The notes under the pieces were generated by a model that was not told where the DNA came from, searched no databases, and saw only the letters and a program-made list of their open reading frames with translations. This document shows positions 21,857 through 30,966 of a stretch of 33,799 nucleotides of DNA, in pieces; the stretch's first letter is position 1; each line of letters begins with the position of its first letter. Location: NCBI RefSeq assembly GCF_002161235.1, contig NZ_NFHE01000026.1:1-33799 (forward strand), in the 5' to 3' direction. Position numbers and translations under genes: made by a program. Origin of the DNA: Pseudoflavonifractor sp. An85. Its GTDB lineage: Bacteria; Bacillota; Clostridia; Oscillospirales; Oscillospiraceae.

Positions 21857-23563
21857 TTAGCGGTTCCCCTTCTTGCGGTACATAGCCAGCAGAATCACGC
21901 CGATGGATAGCAGACCCAATCCAACAGCAGTGAGTAGCAGGGTGCCTGCGCCGCCGGTCTGGGGCAGGTTGAAGCCGGAATCGTTCTTGGTGTTCTCCAC
22001 GGAGAGGGATACCAGACCATTGGTCACCTGAGCGTTGTCGCCGTTGACGGTGGCAGTGGCAGTGACCTCGCCGTCTTGAGAAGCATTCGTTGCAGTAATG
22101 ACAATGGTAATGGGTGCATCCAACAGGGTGTAACCATCCATGGTGGCAGTCTCTTTCAAGTGATAGGTACCCGGCTCCAGGCCGTAGAGCTTCAGCGCAC
22201 CATCGGTGCCCACATACATGACAACAGGAGAGGTCTCCTCCGTGGCTGCCATCCAGTAGCTACCGGTGCCGGATGCCACAGGAATTTTGGCGCCTAACTG
22301 CCCTTGGTTGTCTTTGTATAACTCAAAGGAAATTGTGTTTGGGGAAATGGTGTCGTTGGCGTCCGACAGGGTCTTGGTCAGATCGATGCCATACGTATAC
22401 AGGTCCACCTTGGCCTCCTGTGTGTCGGCGCTGTTTCCCATACCTTCGCGCTGATAGGTGGCTTTTGCGGTGTTGGTGAGTTTGCTGGAGAAGGCCACAT
22501 CCGTGGCCACCGCAGCGTTGTAAGTAACGGTAATGGTCTGCTCGGTGCTCAGGTTCGCATTCAGAGCGGCCAGACCGCCTGTTGTTTGGGTATTAGTCAG
22601 GGTAATGGTGAGGACGCTGCCCGTATAAGAAACCGTATACTGGGTGTCTTTTGTGAGAACAGTCTCACCCAACTTCACTTGCACAGAATTTGTGTCAATG
22701 TCCAATGTGCTGCTGGTGTTGGTATCGGTGATGGCAAAACTGGTAAAGCCGTTGGCGGACCCGTTTCCGGTGGCTGCCGCCGGGATGGTGGTGGTGACCG
22801 TATACTTCAAAGTCTGGCCGGCGTTGACGTAGATATCTCCATCCGCATAGGCAGTGCCGTCCTGATCGTCCACGGTTTTGCTGATGGTAATATCATCTGT
22901 GCGCACCTTGGGGTAGGCGTACACGGTGTTGGTCCAAGCGTTGTTGACATACATGGGCACAGATACCAGGAAGGGCACCAGGTCGGTGGTGGCGTCAGCA
23001 GGCAGCTCGCTCTTGGCCAGCAGATACAGGCCATAGTTCAAATTGTCAAAGGTGGCAACGCCGGTGGCGCGTGTCACCAGACTTTCAGCCCTGTTATCTT
23101 CATCATTCAGATGCGCCTCAATGGTTGCCTGATTGGCTTCAAGAGCCACGGCCGTTTGTACATCCTCGGGGGCAAAGTAGTGGGTGCCATTCTGGCTGGC
23201 AATGGCGTTTGCGGGCACCAATCCCAGCAGGGTGCAGATGTTATCGCTCAGCCCAAAAGCCACCTGGGTGGTAACTTTGTTGTTGGTATCGGTGCTGGTC
23301 AGTTCTACCACAGAACCGATACGCAGGGCGTTGATGCCCACGCCTTCCACAGGGTTGCTCAGGCCCTCCGTGATTGGAGCACCGGTTCCCGCATTGCCGG
23401 GATTCTGGTCATAGACTGTGACCACGATTTGGCCGTTGGTTCCCGTCTTTTCCTTTACCGAATTTACGGTGCCTGCCGCCAGTGCACTGGTGCCCAGCAG
23501 ACCCAAGGCCATGACCAGAGCCATGCCTGCGGCGAAGAGCCGTATCCCTAGTTTGTGTTTCAT
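21857..23563 (-). CDS. Major pilin, isopeptide-forming, LPQTG anchored
   Basis: A 568-residue secreted protein starting at ATG 23563 after GTGAGGAAAAAG; an earlier in-frame start at 23590 lacks a fitting ribosome binding site and signal. It has a signal peptide (1-29, ending SALAA). The pilin motif, with Trp210 and YPKV (217-220), supplies Lys219 as the likely cross-linking residue. A fimbrial D2-type isopeptide domain starts at about residue 225. A SpaA/Cna-B-like C-terminal domain carries the E-box YHLKETATMDGY (about 465-480). Then follow LPQTG (533-537), a transmembrane helix and RKKGNR. These are the hallmarks of a class C sortase-polymerised shaft pilin (SpaA/SpaH type). Hairpins lie just before and just after the gene. 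Confidence 0.92.
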   Translation of the reverse strand: MKHKLGIRLFAAGMALVMALGLLGTSALAAGTVNSVKEKTGTNGQIVVTVYDQNPGNAGTGAPITEGLSNPVEGVGINALRIGSVVELTSTDTNNKVTTQVAFGLSDNICTLLGLVPANAIASQNGTHYFAPEDVQTAVALEANQATIEAHLNDEDNRAESLVTRATGVATFDNLNYGLYLLAKSELPADATTDLVPFLVSVPMYVNNAWTNTVYAYPKVRTDDITISKTVDDQDGTAYADGDIYVNAGQTLKYTVTTTIPAAATGNGSANGFTSFAITDTNTSSTLDIDTNSVQVKLGETVLTKDTQYTVSYTGSVLTITLTNTQTTGGLAALNANLSTEQTITVTYNAAVATDVAFSSKLTNTAKATYQREGMGNSADTQEAKVDLYTYGIDLTKTLSDANDTISPNTISFELYKDNQGQLGAKIPVASGTGSYWMAATEETSPVVMYVGTDGALKLYGLEPGTYHLKETATMDGYTLLDAPITIVITATNASQDGEVTATATVNGDNAQVTNGLVSLSVENTKNDSGFNLPQTGGAGTLLLTAVGLGLLSIGVILLAMYRKKGNR

Positions 23564-23625
23564 AACTTTTTCCTCACTTTCTCCATTCATTGAGATACTT
23601 GGATGTTCTGGTGTTTAATTTCCAG

Positions 23626-23653
23626 TGGAGAGGGACCGCGTCTGCCCTCTCCA
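23626..23653 (-). promoter_or_regulatory. Intercistronic hairpin between tip pilin and major pilin
   Basis: TGGAGAGGG (23653-23645, minus strand), a 10-base loop, CCCTCTCCA (23634-23626): a perfect 9-bp GC-rich stem starting six bases after the tip-gene stop. No T run follows. It may stabilise or delimit the downstream major-pilin segment of the transcript. Confidence 0.65.
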
Positions 23654-23659
23654 GCTACG

Positions 23660-26600
23660 TTAGGAATGTTTTTTTCTGCGGCGGGAAGATGTCACCATAC
23701 CGTATACGGCGGCGGTGGACATCAGGCCCACCCCCAGGAACATGGTGGTGTACACCCCGCCGAAGATTCCGGAACCGGGCAGATAGGGGATGCCCGAGTT
23801 GACCACGGTGTAGGTCACCGTGTAGTAGGTCTTCTCCCCTACGGTGTAGGGAGCGGTAATATACATGGGCTCTGCCAAACGGTTATATCCCTTGGGGGCT
23901 TGGGTCTCGGTCAGGCGATACAGGTATCCATTTCCATCTTCCGACACTTGGGCACTCAGATTATAGAAGATAGCCTTTCCGTCCGTGCCGGAGGTGGCTG
24001 TCACGGCTTTGAAGGTTGTGTCCACAGCATAACTTTTACCGTCATGCAAAATCGGTCCGTTGGAATTCTCCACCAGCCGCTCCAATTTGAACTCCGCGCC
24101 TGCCAGGGGTACTTGGCTGGCGTCCACCTTTTGTATGATCAGTTGGGCTGTGGCCAGATAAACATCCACTTCCGTACCGTCGGACACCACCAGGCTGTTG
24201 CCGGAGGGAGACCAGTCGTCCACGTAGTAGTCCAGATGCAACTGGGCGATGTCCGAAAGAACCAGCGTATCATGGTTAGTTGCATCCACGGTAAAGGTGG
24301 TGGTTGTCCCGTCCTGTGTCAAGGTGACGGTCATCTCTTTGTAGCGATCATACAGAGATTTCTGGGCCTCATTGGTACTGCCAGAATAGGTGCTGTAGGT
24401 CTGGGCCATGGTCAGCAGTCGGTCATAGGTGGATGCCATATCGGTCAGGGAGATGATCTCGCCGCTGACGGCTGGGATGTTGCTGATGGTCACTGTGTCC
24501 TTCGGTGAGTAGCTGCCATCCACCATCAGGTAGTAGGTGATGGAGTAGCTGATTTGTGCGCTGTCCCTGACGTAGTAAAAGAAAATGTTGTTGGCAGCTG
24601 TATCCGTCTGGAGCTGCAACTCTTGGCTCCAATCCTGATAGACGGTGTATCCGCTGACAGGGGGAGCGTTTTCCACCACAAACGTTGACTCAATGCTGCT
24701 TACTTTCACTGATTTTTGCTCCACACTCAGGAAATAGGGAGCCGTAGTATCCACCTGGAACGAACGATCAAAGGTGTCCTGGTAGGAGTCCAGAACCCCC
24801 TCCGCCACCGCCACGGACAAGTCGATGGCGTAGATGTTGTAAACCACTTCATCGGTGGCATTGTAAACAAAGAAAGCATAGTAGGTGTACGACCCGTCCG
24901 ATTGTTCCACCCGGTAAGTGTTCCCGGTCACCGACGCCAGATCATCGCCGGCAATGGTCTGGGTTCGGGAATCGGCGTACAAATCAATGATTGCCTGGGT
25001 GGGAAGCCATTTGGACCCAACGTTGTCCGTGCAATATTCCCAGGCTGTCTGGGTATAGGTGCTGCCGGTGTACAAGTTGGCCAATTCTTCCGTGGACAGG
25101 ATGTAATACTCTGTGTCGCCGATGGTGATGGTGCCATTGCTACCGATTGCGATTGAGCTTCCGCCCTTTGGCGTAAAGCTGTTTATTCCGTCCTCTACAG
25201 CATTTTTTTCCACCAGATGGTAGACAAATGCCTTTGCGTCCCCTTTGGGCTCCCAGGCTGCATAAAGCTGCAAGTCACGGACCACAACGGAAGCATCGTT
25301 GGTGTAGCTGAAGCGATAGCCGGTCTGCTCCGGGTAGTAGAACAGCTCGCCGTTTTCATCCTCGTACAGGAGGAAGGCGTCTCCCACATGATTGAGATAC
25401 ACATAGTCCTCTGCGTAGGAGTCCAGGCTCTGACTGCTTGTCAGCACATCCTTCAGGTAAGTCTTGTCTCCGGATGTAGGTGCATCGTCAAAGTAAAACC
25501 ATCCGTTAAAGGTATAGCCTGTGCGGGCTGGCTCCGTGGGCTCTGCCAACACCGTGTTGACGGCGGCATTGATGTTGATGTAGTAATCATGGTTATACGC
25601 AGATCCCTTGCCCATGTAGCAGTAATAGTGATCCACCAGGCGGGTTCCCTGGAGGTCCACGCTGCTGTTTTTGAGCATTTCCTCAACCGTGAGATTTTCG
25701 TTCAGCACCCAATGGTTCCCCGTTCCATCCTTATGGGCCACATCGACAACCTCGCAGACATACAGGGTATTCACGAAGAGTCTGTCGCTGTCTTTGCTTT
25801 GGACATACCAATAGAGGGGGGCGTCCGGCGTCTCGGCCTGATGGGGATAATAGATGTAGACCGAGTGGCCATCGTTGGTCTGGCTGGTGGTCAGGGTGTA
25901 GTCGATGCTGTCCGTCCAGGTGCCGCCATTGAGCACATAAGAGGTGGTGTACCGAGGGGTAAACCAACCGGCATACAAGGTCTTGTTGGAGGTCATGGTC
26001 CTCATATCGTTGTCGGTTTCCCATTCCACATGAATTGTCTGCTTCTGGTTGCGGTACCAGCGCCAGAAATAGTACTGGTTCTCCCCAGCGGACTGATAGG
26101 GGTACGCCAGCTTGCCGCCAGTTTCATCGGTGAGCCAGGTGATGATTTCATCCTCACTCAGGGGGATCAGGTAGCCACCATAGCGGATGGAAGCCATTCC
26201 ATCGGCATTGACCGACTCCCAGCCCAGCTCTTTCAGAGTTTTGGCACCTTCCTCGTACTGGGACAGACAGGAAAATTCGGTATCCAGAAGCTCTGAGGGG
26301 ATGATGTATCTGTCATCCACATTCTGGATGTCCAGGGTATATGTCTCCCGGGTGTAGAAGAAGTAAATGCTGCCGCCTGTACTACTATCAAGTCCCGAAT
26401 AGCTTTTTCCCACGGAAGTAAAACCTTGGCGGGATGGCTGGTTCTGGCCGGATCGATTGGATGAGGAATACTGGGTATCGAAGTCAGAGGAATACACATA
26501 TACCGTTCCGTTCCAGGAAACATACTGCCCATCCGAATAGTCACTGTAGTTCGCCGTATCAGGAGAAAAAGGCGTCACGTTGGTGTCGGAGACAGAAACA

Positions 26601-29425
26601 GTGGTATCCAGCACCTCGTAGAGGAAGTAGTAGTAGTACTCCGAAGCGTTGCTGGCCCAATAGGCCACCATCTGATGGGCGACCGTTCCGTTACCGCTGT
26701 CTGCCGTGGCCTTCCAATTAGTTTTACTGTTACCCTCGGCCACCACATTCAAGTCCATGGTGGAATAAACATTCAAGATATTTTTCTGGGTGCTCCCCTG
26801 AGTGAACACATTGCGGTAGTAGCTGTCGGCGTCTGTACCCTGGCTAATATATGTGTAATTATGATACGTTCCATTGATATTTTCCACCGTGGGCCAAAGG
26901 GCGGAGATATCCGCCTCGAACCGGGCGGTGAGGGTGTAGACGTAGCAGGTGTAGTTTGTTGTTTGCCGCCCAGTGGTAGTAGAAATGGTCTTGGTACCAT
27001 AGCGTCCCACAGCGGAACGGGAGTCCCGGTCCATGGACTCGGTAATCCGGTAGGTTTTCTGTACCGTCAAATCGCCATAGTCTCCACCATTTGTTGTTGT
27101 GGTCACACCATCCTCTGCCGGAAAGTCCGTAAAGGCAAAGCTACTTGTTCCCACATCCGTCCATTGGGAGTCGCCAAAGGAACCGGTGGTATTGTAGGCC
27201 ACCTGAAGGTTGTTGCCGTTTTGTCTGGCCAGCACAAATTCCAGGGTATACAGGTTGCGGGTATAATAAATGTTGATGGTGGTGGTGCCGTCGCCGTTGA
27301 CCTTCACCGTGTAGGAGTCCGTGGTGATGGCGCCGTCTGTCACGTTGCCGGATCCTGTATCCTGGGCGTTTGCCACGTTGCCGGGGCTGGTCTTGGTGTT
27401 GGCCTCACTGTAAGAGAAGAATGTGGTGTAGTCTCCATCGGTTCCATAATGGCTGGAGATCAACGATTGAAAACCTTCGGACACCACAGTGTTGCCGTTG
27501 CTTTCGCTTGGCCAGCCCGTACCGCTGATGGTCACGTCTCCATTCAGGCTTACCCTCAATTCTGCCTCGGTGGTGACGCCCTGAATGGTTTCGGTATAGG
27601 CGTTTTGGAAGCTGGCGGAGTTTCGGCTCTCCAACCAATAGACCAGACGGATGGAGGTGGTGGCTGGGGTCCATCTCACCACGGCGTACAGATCATAGGC
27701 TGGCATTGTCTTGTCAGCATCCGCAGTGTCGATTGCTACTAATTCGCCCGACTCACCCAGCCGATACCAGTCGATGTCTTGTTCCTCAACTTTCGCATAA
27801 CCCTCGCGGGTGAGCTCATCGAATTTGTCGCTCAAATTGGGAAGCTTCGATCCGTATTGGACTTTGATGGGGTCGATCTGCACCTCGGTGGTACCAGTTT
27901 GGAAGTATATGAAGTAGCTGGCCCGGTCGTAGTAGATCTTGATGGTGGCGATGGTTCCGTCTTGGTTAAAATCAATGTTTGGAGTCTCGTCCCGAAGCAT
28001 CACGCCTTCGTTGACAGCAGACTGAGAGTCTGCCCGAACCTGAAAGCCTTCAAAGCTTACACCTTCAAAATCCGGCTGGTCTTGGATGGAGACCCTGCTA
28101 CCGTATACGGTGTTTTTCCCACTGATGGTGCCCACCAATGTGTAATCTTGTGCATGGTTCACCGACTGCTGGTAATACTCCACCTTATACTGGATGGGAG
28201 CTGGCATATAAATGATGGTCAGGGCCAGAAAGTTGGTGGCGGATGTATTGTCTGCGCCAAATACCGTATCGATATCCACGGTCGCGGTACTTCCATTCCA
28301 AGTAACGCCGTCTTTTTGGTTGGGGCTGGCCGTGTAATGCGAGATTTCAGGAATCAGGACATCAAAGGTCAACGTTCTGTCATTGATGTCAGCTTCGGTT
28401 TTGGTAATGGCGAGGGTGTTGCCCGCTTTGGTACCGTTCTCATAATAAAAATATACGTTGAACACATAGGACTTTTTTGCCTGGAATTGGGCGGTAAAAG
28501 TGGTGTTCTGGAGCACGGTAAAGCCGCCGCTGCCGCCGGATGTCATCTTCCAGGTGGTAAAGTGGTACCCGTTCTGGGTGGGTGTGGCTCCGCCGTATGT
28601 AAAGTAGGGCACGCTGTCAATGGTAAACGTATAGTAGTAATGGTTGTCTTCCGCTACGTGACGAGTCACTAGGGCACCTGTATGCTCTGTGTCTCCCACA
28701 GGGATATCCACGGTGGCGGTATCGTTGTCATCCCATTCCACACCTTCGTCTGTCCAGGGGGTGTTGGGCTCCACCCACAGGGTGGACCCGTAGGGGACGT
28801 TCACCTTCCAGATTGTTTGTGCGCCGGACTGGAAGGTGGCGGTGTAGGTGGCGACCTTCCACTGGGCGGTGATGGTGCTGTCTGCCCGAATGTTCACAGT
28901 CTGGGTACCGGTGTCATCCGTCATCTCCCCAATCTTCCAGCCTACAAAGTCATACCCAGCCCGGTATGGCTTGTTGGGGAGCAGCTCCCCCAGAGTGCCA
29001 TCGGTGGTGATGTTTACGCCATCTCCCGCCTGGGACTCGGTGACCGAGTGAGTCCACTGATCGCTCTGGCTGGCGGACTGGCTCCATCCCGAGCCTTGCA
29101 GGCCGTTGACCTGACCGCCGTCCAGATCCAGGGTCAAGGTGTAAGTGGCAGGCTGCTGGGTCTCATTCTCCGGCAAGGTCACGCCCGCACCGCTGTTTTC
29201 CGGGGTGTCTCCCTGCTCTGCAGTGACCGGCGTACCGTCGGGGTTCAGTTCCCCTGTTCCCTCCCAGTCCGTCTGGGGTGGAACGTCTCCAGCTGTGTCC
29301 TGGGTTGTGTTGGAGGACGTCGTTCCCACGCACTCTGCCAGGACGCTCATGGGTAGCATCTGCACCACCAGGAAGAGCGCCACAACCAGGGCTAAATATT
29401 TATAGCGTTTACTTTTTATCATCAT
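23660..29425 (-). CDS. Giant tip/ancillary pilin with InlB-type repeats, LPGSG anchored
   Basis: A 1921-residue secreted protein. It has a signal peptide (1-30, ending SVLA) and a low-complexity linker (32-92). A long array of InlB/Listeria-Bacteroides B-type beta-grasp repeats follows (first at about 94-189, with the typical G-x-x-F-x-G-W...A-x-W pattern; further copies up to about 1500), very rich in Tyr and Thr. A C-terminal SpaA/Cna-B domain (about 1760-1870) has the E-box LTETQAPKGY. Then come LPGSG (1882-1886), a hydrophobic helix and SRRRKKHS. The start overlaps the upstream sortase by 17 bases; ATG 29425 or 29422 follow GGAAGGAAAAGG. Its position before the shaft pilin, one SpaA domain and no clear YPK motif fit a tip adhesin. 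Unlike many tip pilins it has no visible vWA domain. The ligand is unknown. Confidence 0.85.
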   Translation of the reverse strand: MMIKSKRYKYLALVVALFLVVQMLPMSVLAECVGTTSSNTTQDTAGDVPPQTDWEGTGELNPDGTPVTAEQGDTPENSGAGVTLPENETQQPATYTLTLDLDGGQVNGLQGSGWSQSASQSDQWTHSVTESQAGDGVNITTDGTLGELLPNKPYRAGYDFVGWKIGEMTDDTGTQTVNIRADSTITAQWKVATYTATFQSGAQTIWKVNVPYGSTLWVEPNTPWTDEGVEWDDNDTATVDIPVGDTEHTGALVTRHVAEDNHYYYTFTIDSVPYFTYGGATPTQNGYHFTTWKMTSGGSGGFTVLQNTTFTAQFQAKKSYVFNVYFYYENGTKAGNTLAITKTEADINDRTLTFDVLIPEISHYTASPNQKDGVTWNGSTATVDIDTVFGADNTSATNFLALTIIYMPAPIQYKVEYYQQSVNHAQDYTLVGTISGKNTVYGSRVSIQDQPDFEGVSFEGFQVRADSQSAVNEGVMLRDETPNIDFNQDGTIATIKIYYDRASYFIYFQTGTTEVQIDPIKVQYGSKLPNLSDKFDELTREGYAKVEEQDIDWYRLGESGELVAIDTADADKTMPAYDLYAVVRWTPATTSIRLVYWLESRNSASFQNAYTETIQGVTTEAELRVSLNGDVTISGTGWPSESNGNTVVSEGFQSLISSHYGTDGDYTTFFSYSEANTKTSPGNVANAQDTGSGNVTDGAITTDSYTVKVNGDGTTTINIYYTRNLYTLEFVLARQNGNNLQVAYNTTGSFGDSQWTDVGTSSFAFTDFPAEDGVTTTTNGGDYGDLTVQKTYRITESMDRDSRSAVGRYGTKTISTTTGRQTTNYTCYVYTLTARFEADISALWPTVENINGTYHNYTYISQGTDADSYYRNVFTQGSTQKNILNVYSTMDLNVVAEGNSKTNWKATADSGNGTVAHQMVAYWASNASEYYYYFLYEVLDTTVSVSDTNVTPFSPDTANYSDYSDGQYVSWNGTVYVYSSDFDTQYSSSNRSGQNQPSRQGFTSVGKSYSGLDSSTGGSIYFFYTRETYTLDIQNVDDRYIIPSELLDTEFSCLSQYEEGAKTLKELGWESVNADGMASIRYGGYLIPLSEDEIITWLTDETGGKLAYPYQSAGENQYYFWRWYRNQKQTIHVEWETDNDMRTMTSNKTLYAGWFTPRYTTSYVLNGGTWTDSIDYTLTTSQTNDGHSVYIYYPHQAETPDAPLYWYVQSKDSDRLFVNTLYVCEVVDVAHKDGTGNHWVLNENLTVEEMLKNSSVDLQGTRLVDHYYCYMGKGSAYNHDYYININAAVNTVLAEPTEPARTGYTFNGWFYFDDAPTSGDKTYLKDVLTSSQSLDSYAEDYVYLNHVGDAFLLYEDENGELFYYPEQTGYRFSYTNDASVVVRDLQLYAAWEPKGDAKAFVYHLVEKNAVEDGINSFTPKGGSSIAIGSNGTITIGDTEYYILSTEELANLYTGSTYTQTAWEYCTDNVGSKWLPTQAIIDLYADSRTQTIAGDDLASVTGNTYRVEQSDGSYTYYAFFVYNATDEVVYNIYAIDLSVAVAEGVLDSYQDTFDRSFQVDTTAPYFLSVEQKSVKVSSIESTFVVENAPPVSGYTVYQDWSQELQLQTDTAANNIFFYYVRDSAQISYSITYYLMVDGSYSPKDTVTISNIPAVSGEIISLTDMASTYDRLLTMAQTYSTYSGSTNEAQKSLYDRYKEMTVTLTQDGTTTTFTVDATNHDTLVLSDIAQLHLDYYVDDWSPSGNSLVVSDGTEVDVYLATAQLIIQKVDASQVPLAGAEFKLERLVENSNGPILHDGKSYAVDTTFKAVTATSGTDGKAIFYNLSAQVSEDGNGYLYRLTETQAPKGYNRLAEPMYITAPYTVGEKTYYTVTYTVVNSGIPYLPGSGIFGGVYTTMFLGVGLMSTAAVYGMVTSSRRRKKHS

Positions 29426-30350
29426 GTTCCTTTTCCTTCCCTGGAGATCGCCTCTCCTTTTTCCGGGGCCACAACAGCAGCCCTATGGCCAGCATCATCA
29501 GTGGAATCGCCAATAAGGGCAGCCACTGCTCCAGTTGAATCCTTCTTTGGCTGGATGAATGTTCCGTATGGGAAGTGTCGGACTCCGCCGCATTGGGAAT
29601 CTGTGTGCCACCAATGGGCGCATCGTCTGACGCATCGTCTTCTACTGCCGTGCAGTATACCACATAGCGATAGGTACCCTCGGTGTAGGGATGACAGGTC
29701 ACCAGTGTCAACAGTTCCCTGCCCTCTTGAATCAGCACCGCATCAATGTCATCGGGAAGAATGATGTCGGTACTCTCCACCTGATATGTCTTCTGTCCCC
29801 AATAGGTGGTCAGATAGACAGAATCTCCAGGCTGCAGCACCTCAATTTCTCGAAAGAAGGCGACACCGCCATATCCACGATGGCCGGCAATGACGCAGTT
29901 GGTATTCACACCACCTACGGGCATACTGGTTTGCCCTAAAACGGCAACACCTTTTGCCATATTCTCTTCTGTTGCTCCCAGATAGACGGGCAATTCCTCG
30001 CCCATGGCAGGAATATGCAAAACGCCTATCACATCTGTGGACAGTCCGTACTCCGTGAAATCGAACGCCGCTTGTTCGTAGCTCCAGGCATCGGTCAAAC
30101 CGCTTTGCCCGCTTTCATATAACTTCTGATTGTAGTTTTGCATTTCCTCCAGCAAGTTCTGATACGCATTTGCGGATTCGGCTTCTTGCGCTGGAGACTG
30201 CTCCTGTGCACGTTCTATTACTTGTTCAAATACAGTTATCTCTCTATCCATATGGTGCTGTGCTACCCAGGTCGATAGGGGATTATAAAGCAGGGCCACC
30301 ATTCCCAAAAGCAAAAATACCCCTGCCAATATTCCGGTGATTCGACGCAT
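29409..30350 (-). CDS. Class C sortase (pilus locus, first gene)
   Basis: A 313-residue sortase. It has an N-terminal membrane anchor (about 5-23), a coiled, Gln/Glu-rich stalk (about 35-75), the lid motif DAW in TDAWSYEQ (87-89), catalytic His157 in AGHRGYGG, Cys219 in TLVTCHPYTEG, Arg228 in TYRYVVYC, a C-terminal transmembrane helix (about 271-290) and a very basic tail. The start is ATG 30350 (MRRITG) with GCGAGGA eight bases upstream; the open frame continues to 30419 but without a ribosome binding site. It is the first gene of the pilus operon and overlaps the tip-pilin gene by 17 bases. It differs clearly from the distal sortase in lid and stalk, so the two probably have different pilin preferences. 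Confidence 0.9.
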   Translation of the reverse strand: MRRITGILAGVFLLLGMVALLYNPLSTWVAQHHMDREITVFEQVIERAQEQSPAQEAESANAYQNLLEEMQNYNQKLYESGQSGLTDAWSYEQAAFDFTEYGLSTDVIGVLHIPAMGEELPVYLGATEENMAKGVAVLGQTSMPVGGVNTNCVIAGHRGYGGVAFFREIEVLQPGDSVYLTTYWGQKTYQVESTDIILPDDIDAVLIQEGRELLTLVTCHPYTEGTYRYVVYCTAVEDDASDDAPIGGTQIPNAAESDTSHTEHSSSQRRIQLEQWLPLLAIPLMMLAIGLLLWPRKKERRSPGKEKEHDDKK

Positions 30351-30404
30351 ACCTAAATTCCTCGCTTTATTGAGACCTCTGTATTTTTGAAGAAAACAAT
30401 ATGA

Positions 30405-30650
30405 GGTTTTTGCATACACAAACCCAAAGACGTACGTTCACTTTTAGCTTTAAAATCCATGGGGTGTATTATTTTGGAGATCAATATACCGGACATGACA
30501 GGGGTCAAAGTCTGTCAAAAGATCCGGAACCGCTTCTCCGTATTCCCGATGGTTGCGATTTACCACGAATAGTACTTGGTCAGGAAGTATGTCAGCGTTG
30601 CCCGGAATGCGGACTGTGAGGGATTCTATAATTAAATCTATAAATTTCCA
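30405..30650 (+). pseudogene. Degenerate CheY-like receiver-domain remnant
   Basis: In the plus-strand frame after the TGA at 30402, the sequence reads SLLALKSMGCIILEINIPDM then TGVKVCQKIRN. This matches the LDINLPDMTGxxVCxKIR core of receiver domains, but with Glu in place of the phospho-acceptor Asp. It is followed by FPMVAIYHE, a TAG stop, YLVRKYVSVARNADCEGFYN and a TAA stop, comparable to the PIIAxTA...AGCEGF-KPI end of a receiver. Two nonsense codons and the lost Asp mark it as dead. The assignment rests on motif reading only. It overlaps the leader of the pilus operon on the other strand. Confidence 0.4.
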
Positions 30651-30703
30651 AGCTTTATAAGCATTTTTACAGTCTATATCGTGGACACAACGCATTTAGA
30701 CTT

Positions 30704-30719
30704 ATTATACCAAGTATAA
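30704..30719 (-). promoter_or_regulatory. Possible pilus-operon promoter (extended -10) with small inverted repeat
   Basis: On the minus strand TGG-TATAAT ends at 30704, an extended -10. The -35 region is poor (TTCCAC around 30732-30727). TTATAC-CAA-GTATAA (30705-30719) forms an inverted repeat over the -10. Transcription from here would give the pilus operon a leader of about 345 bases, in which no known riboswitch was recognised. Confidence 0.4.
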
Positions 30720-30809
30720 CATAAATGTGGAAATATCTCAAGACGGCGCGGTCCAGCTCCCTGATGTTTAAGGGGGGGATGACCTGACTAGTGCAAGGAT
30801 AGGAGCTTT

Positions 30810-30902
30810 GCCCAGATCAGATCATATATCCTGCGAGTGCTGAAGCGAGCAGGGCTGTCCAAGCTACAGTTCCACCATCTGCACCACACCTATACACGCG
30901 AA
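30810..30902 (+). pseudogene. Tyrosine recombinase C-terminal fragment
   Basis: The plus-strand frame reads YILRVLKRAGLSKLQFHHLH then HTYTREGGEG. This corresponds to the LKRAGLPKIRFHDLRHTFAT block around the second catalytic Arg of phage/transposon integrases. The Arg of HxLRH is His here and the preceding Asp is also His. No start, catalytic Tyr or remaining domains are present. This is a scar of an older mobile element, distinct from the intact integrase at 31763. The DNA between 30720 and 30810 shows only a 7-G run (30772-30778) and nothing recognisable. Confidence 0.6.
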
Positions 30903-30966
30903 GGAGGGGAAGGAAACCTTATAGTGTTTTGTTTGATGCACGAATATGTAGCCGATATCTATTGGG

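Noticed and set aside
25217-28672. Long plus-strand frames opposite the tip pilin
   Set aside because: These are antisense shadows of a continuous 1921-codon gene with signal peptide, SpaA domain and sorting signal.
30450-30695. 81-codon minus-strand frame starting just after the putative pilus promoter
   Set aside because: It has no ribosome binding site and its ATG sits almost at the predicted transcript start. The opposite strand shows receiver-like motifs that explain the open frame.
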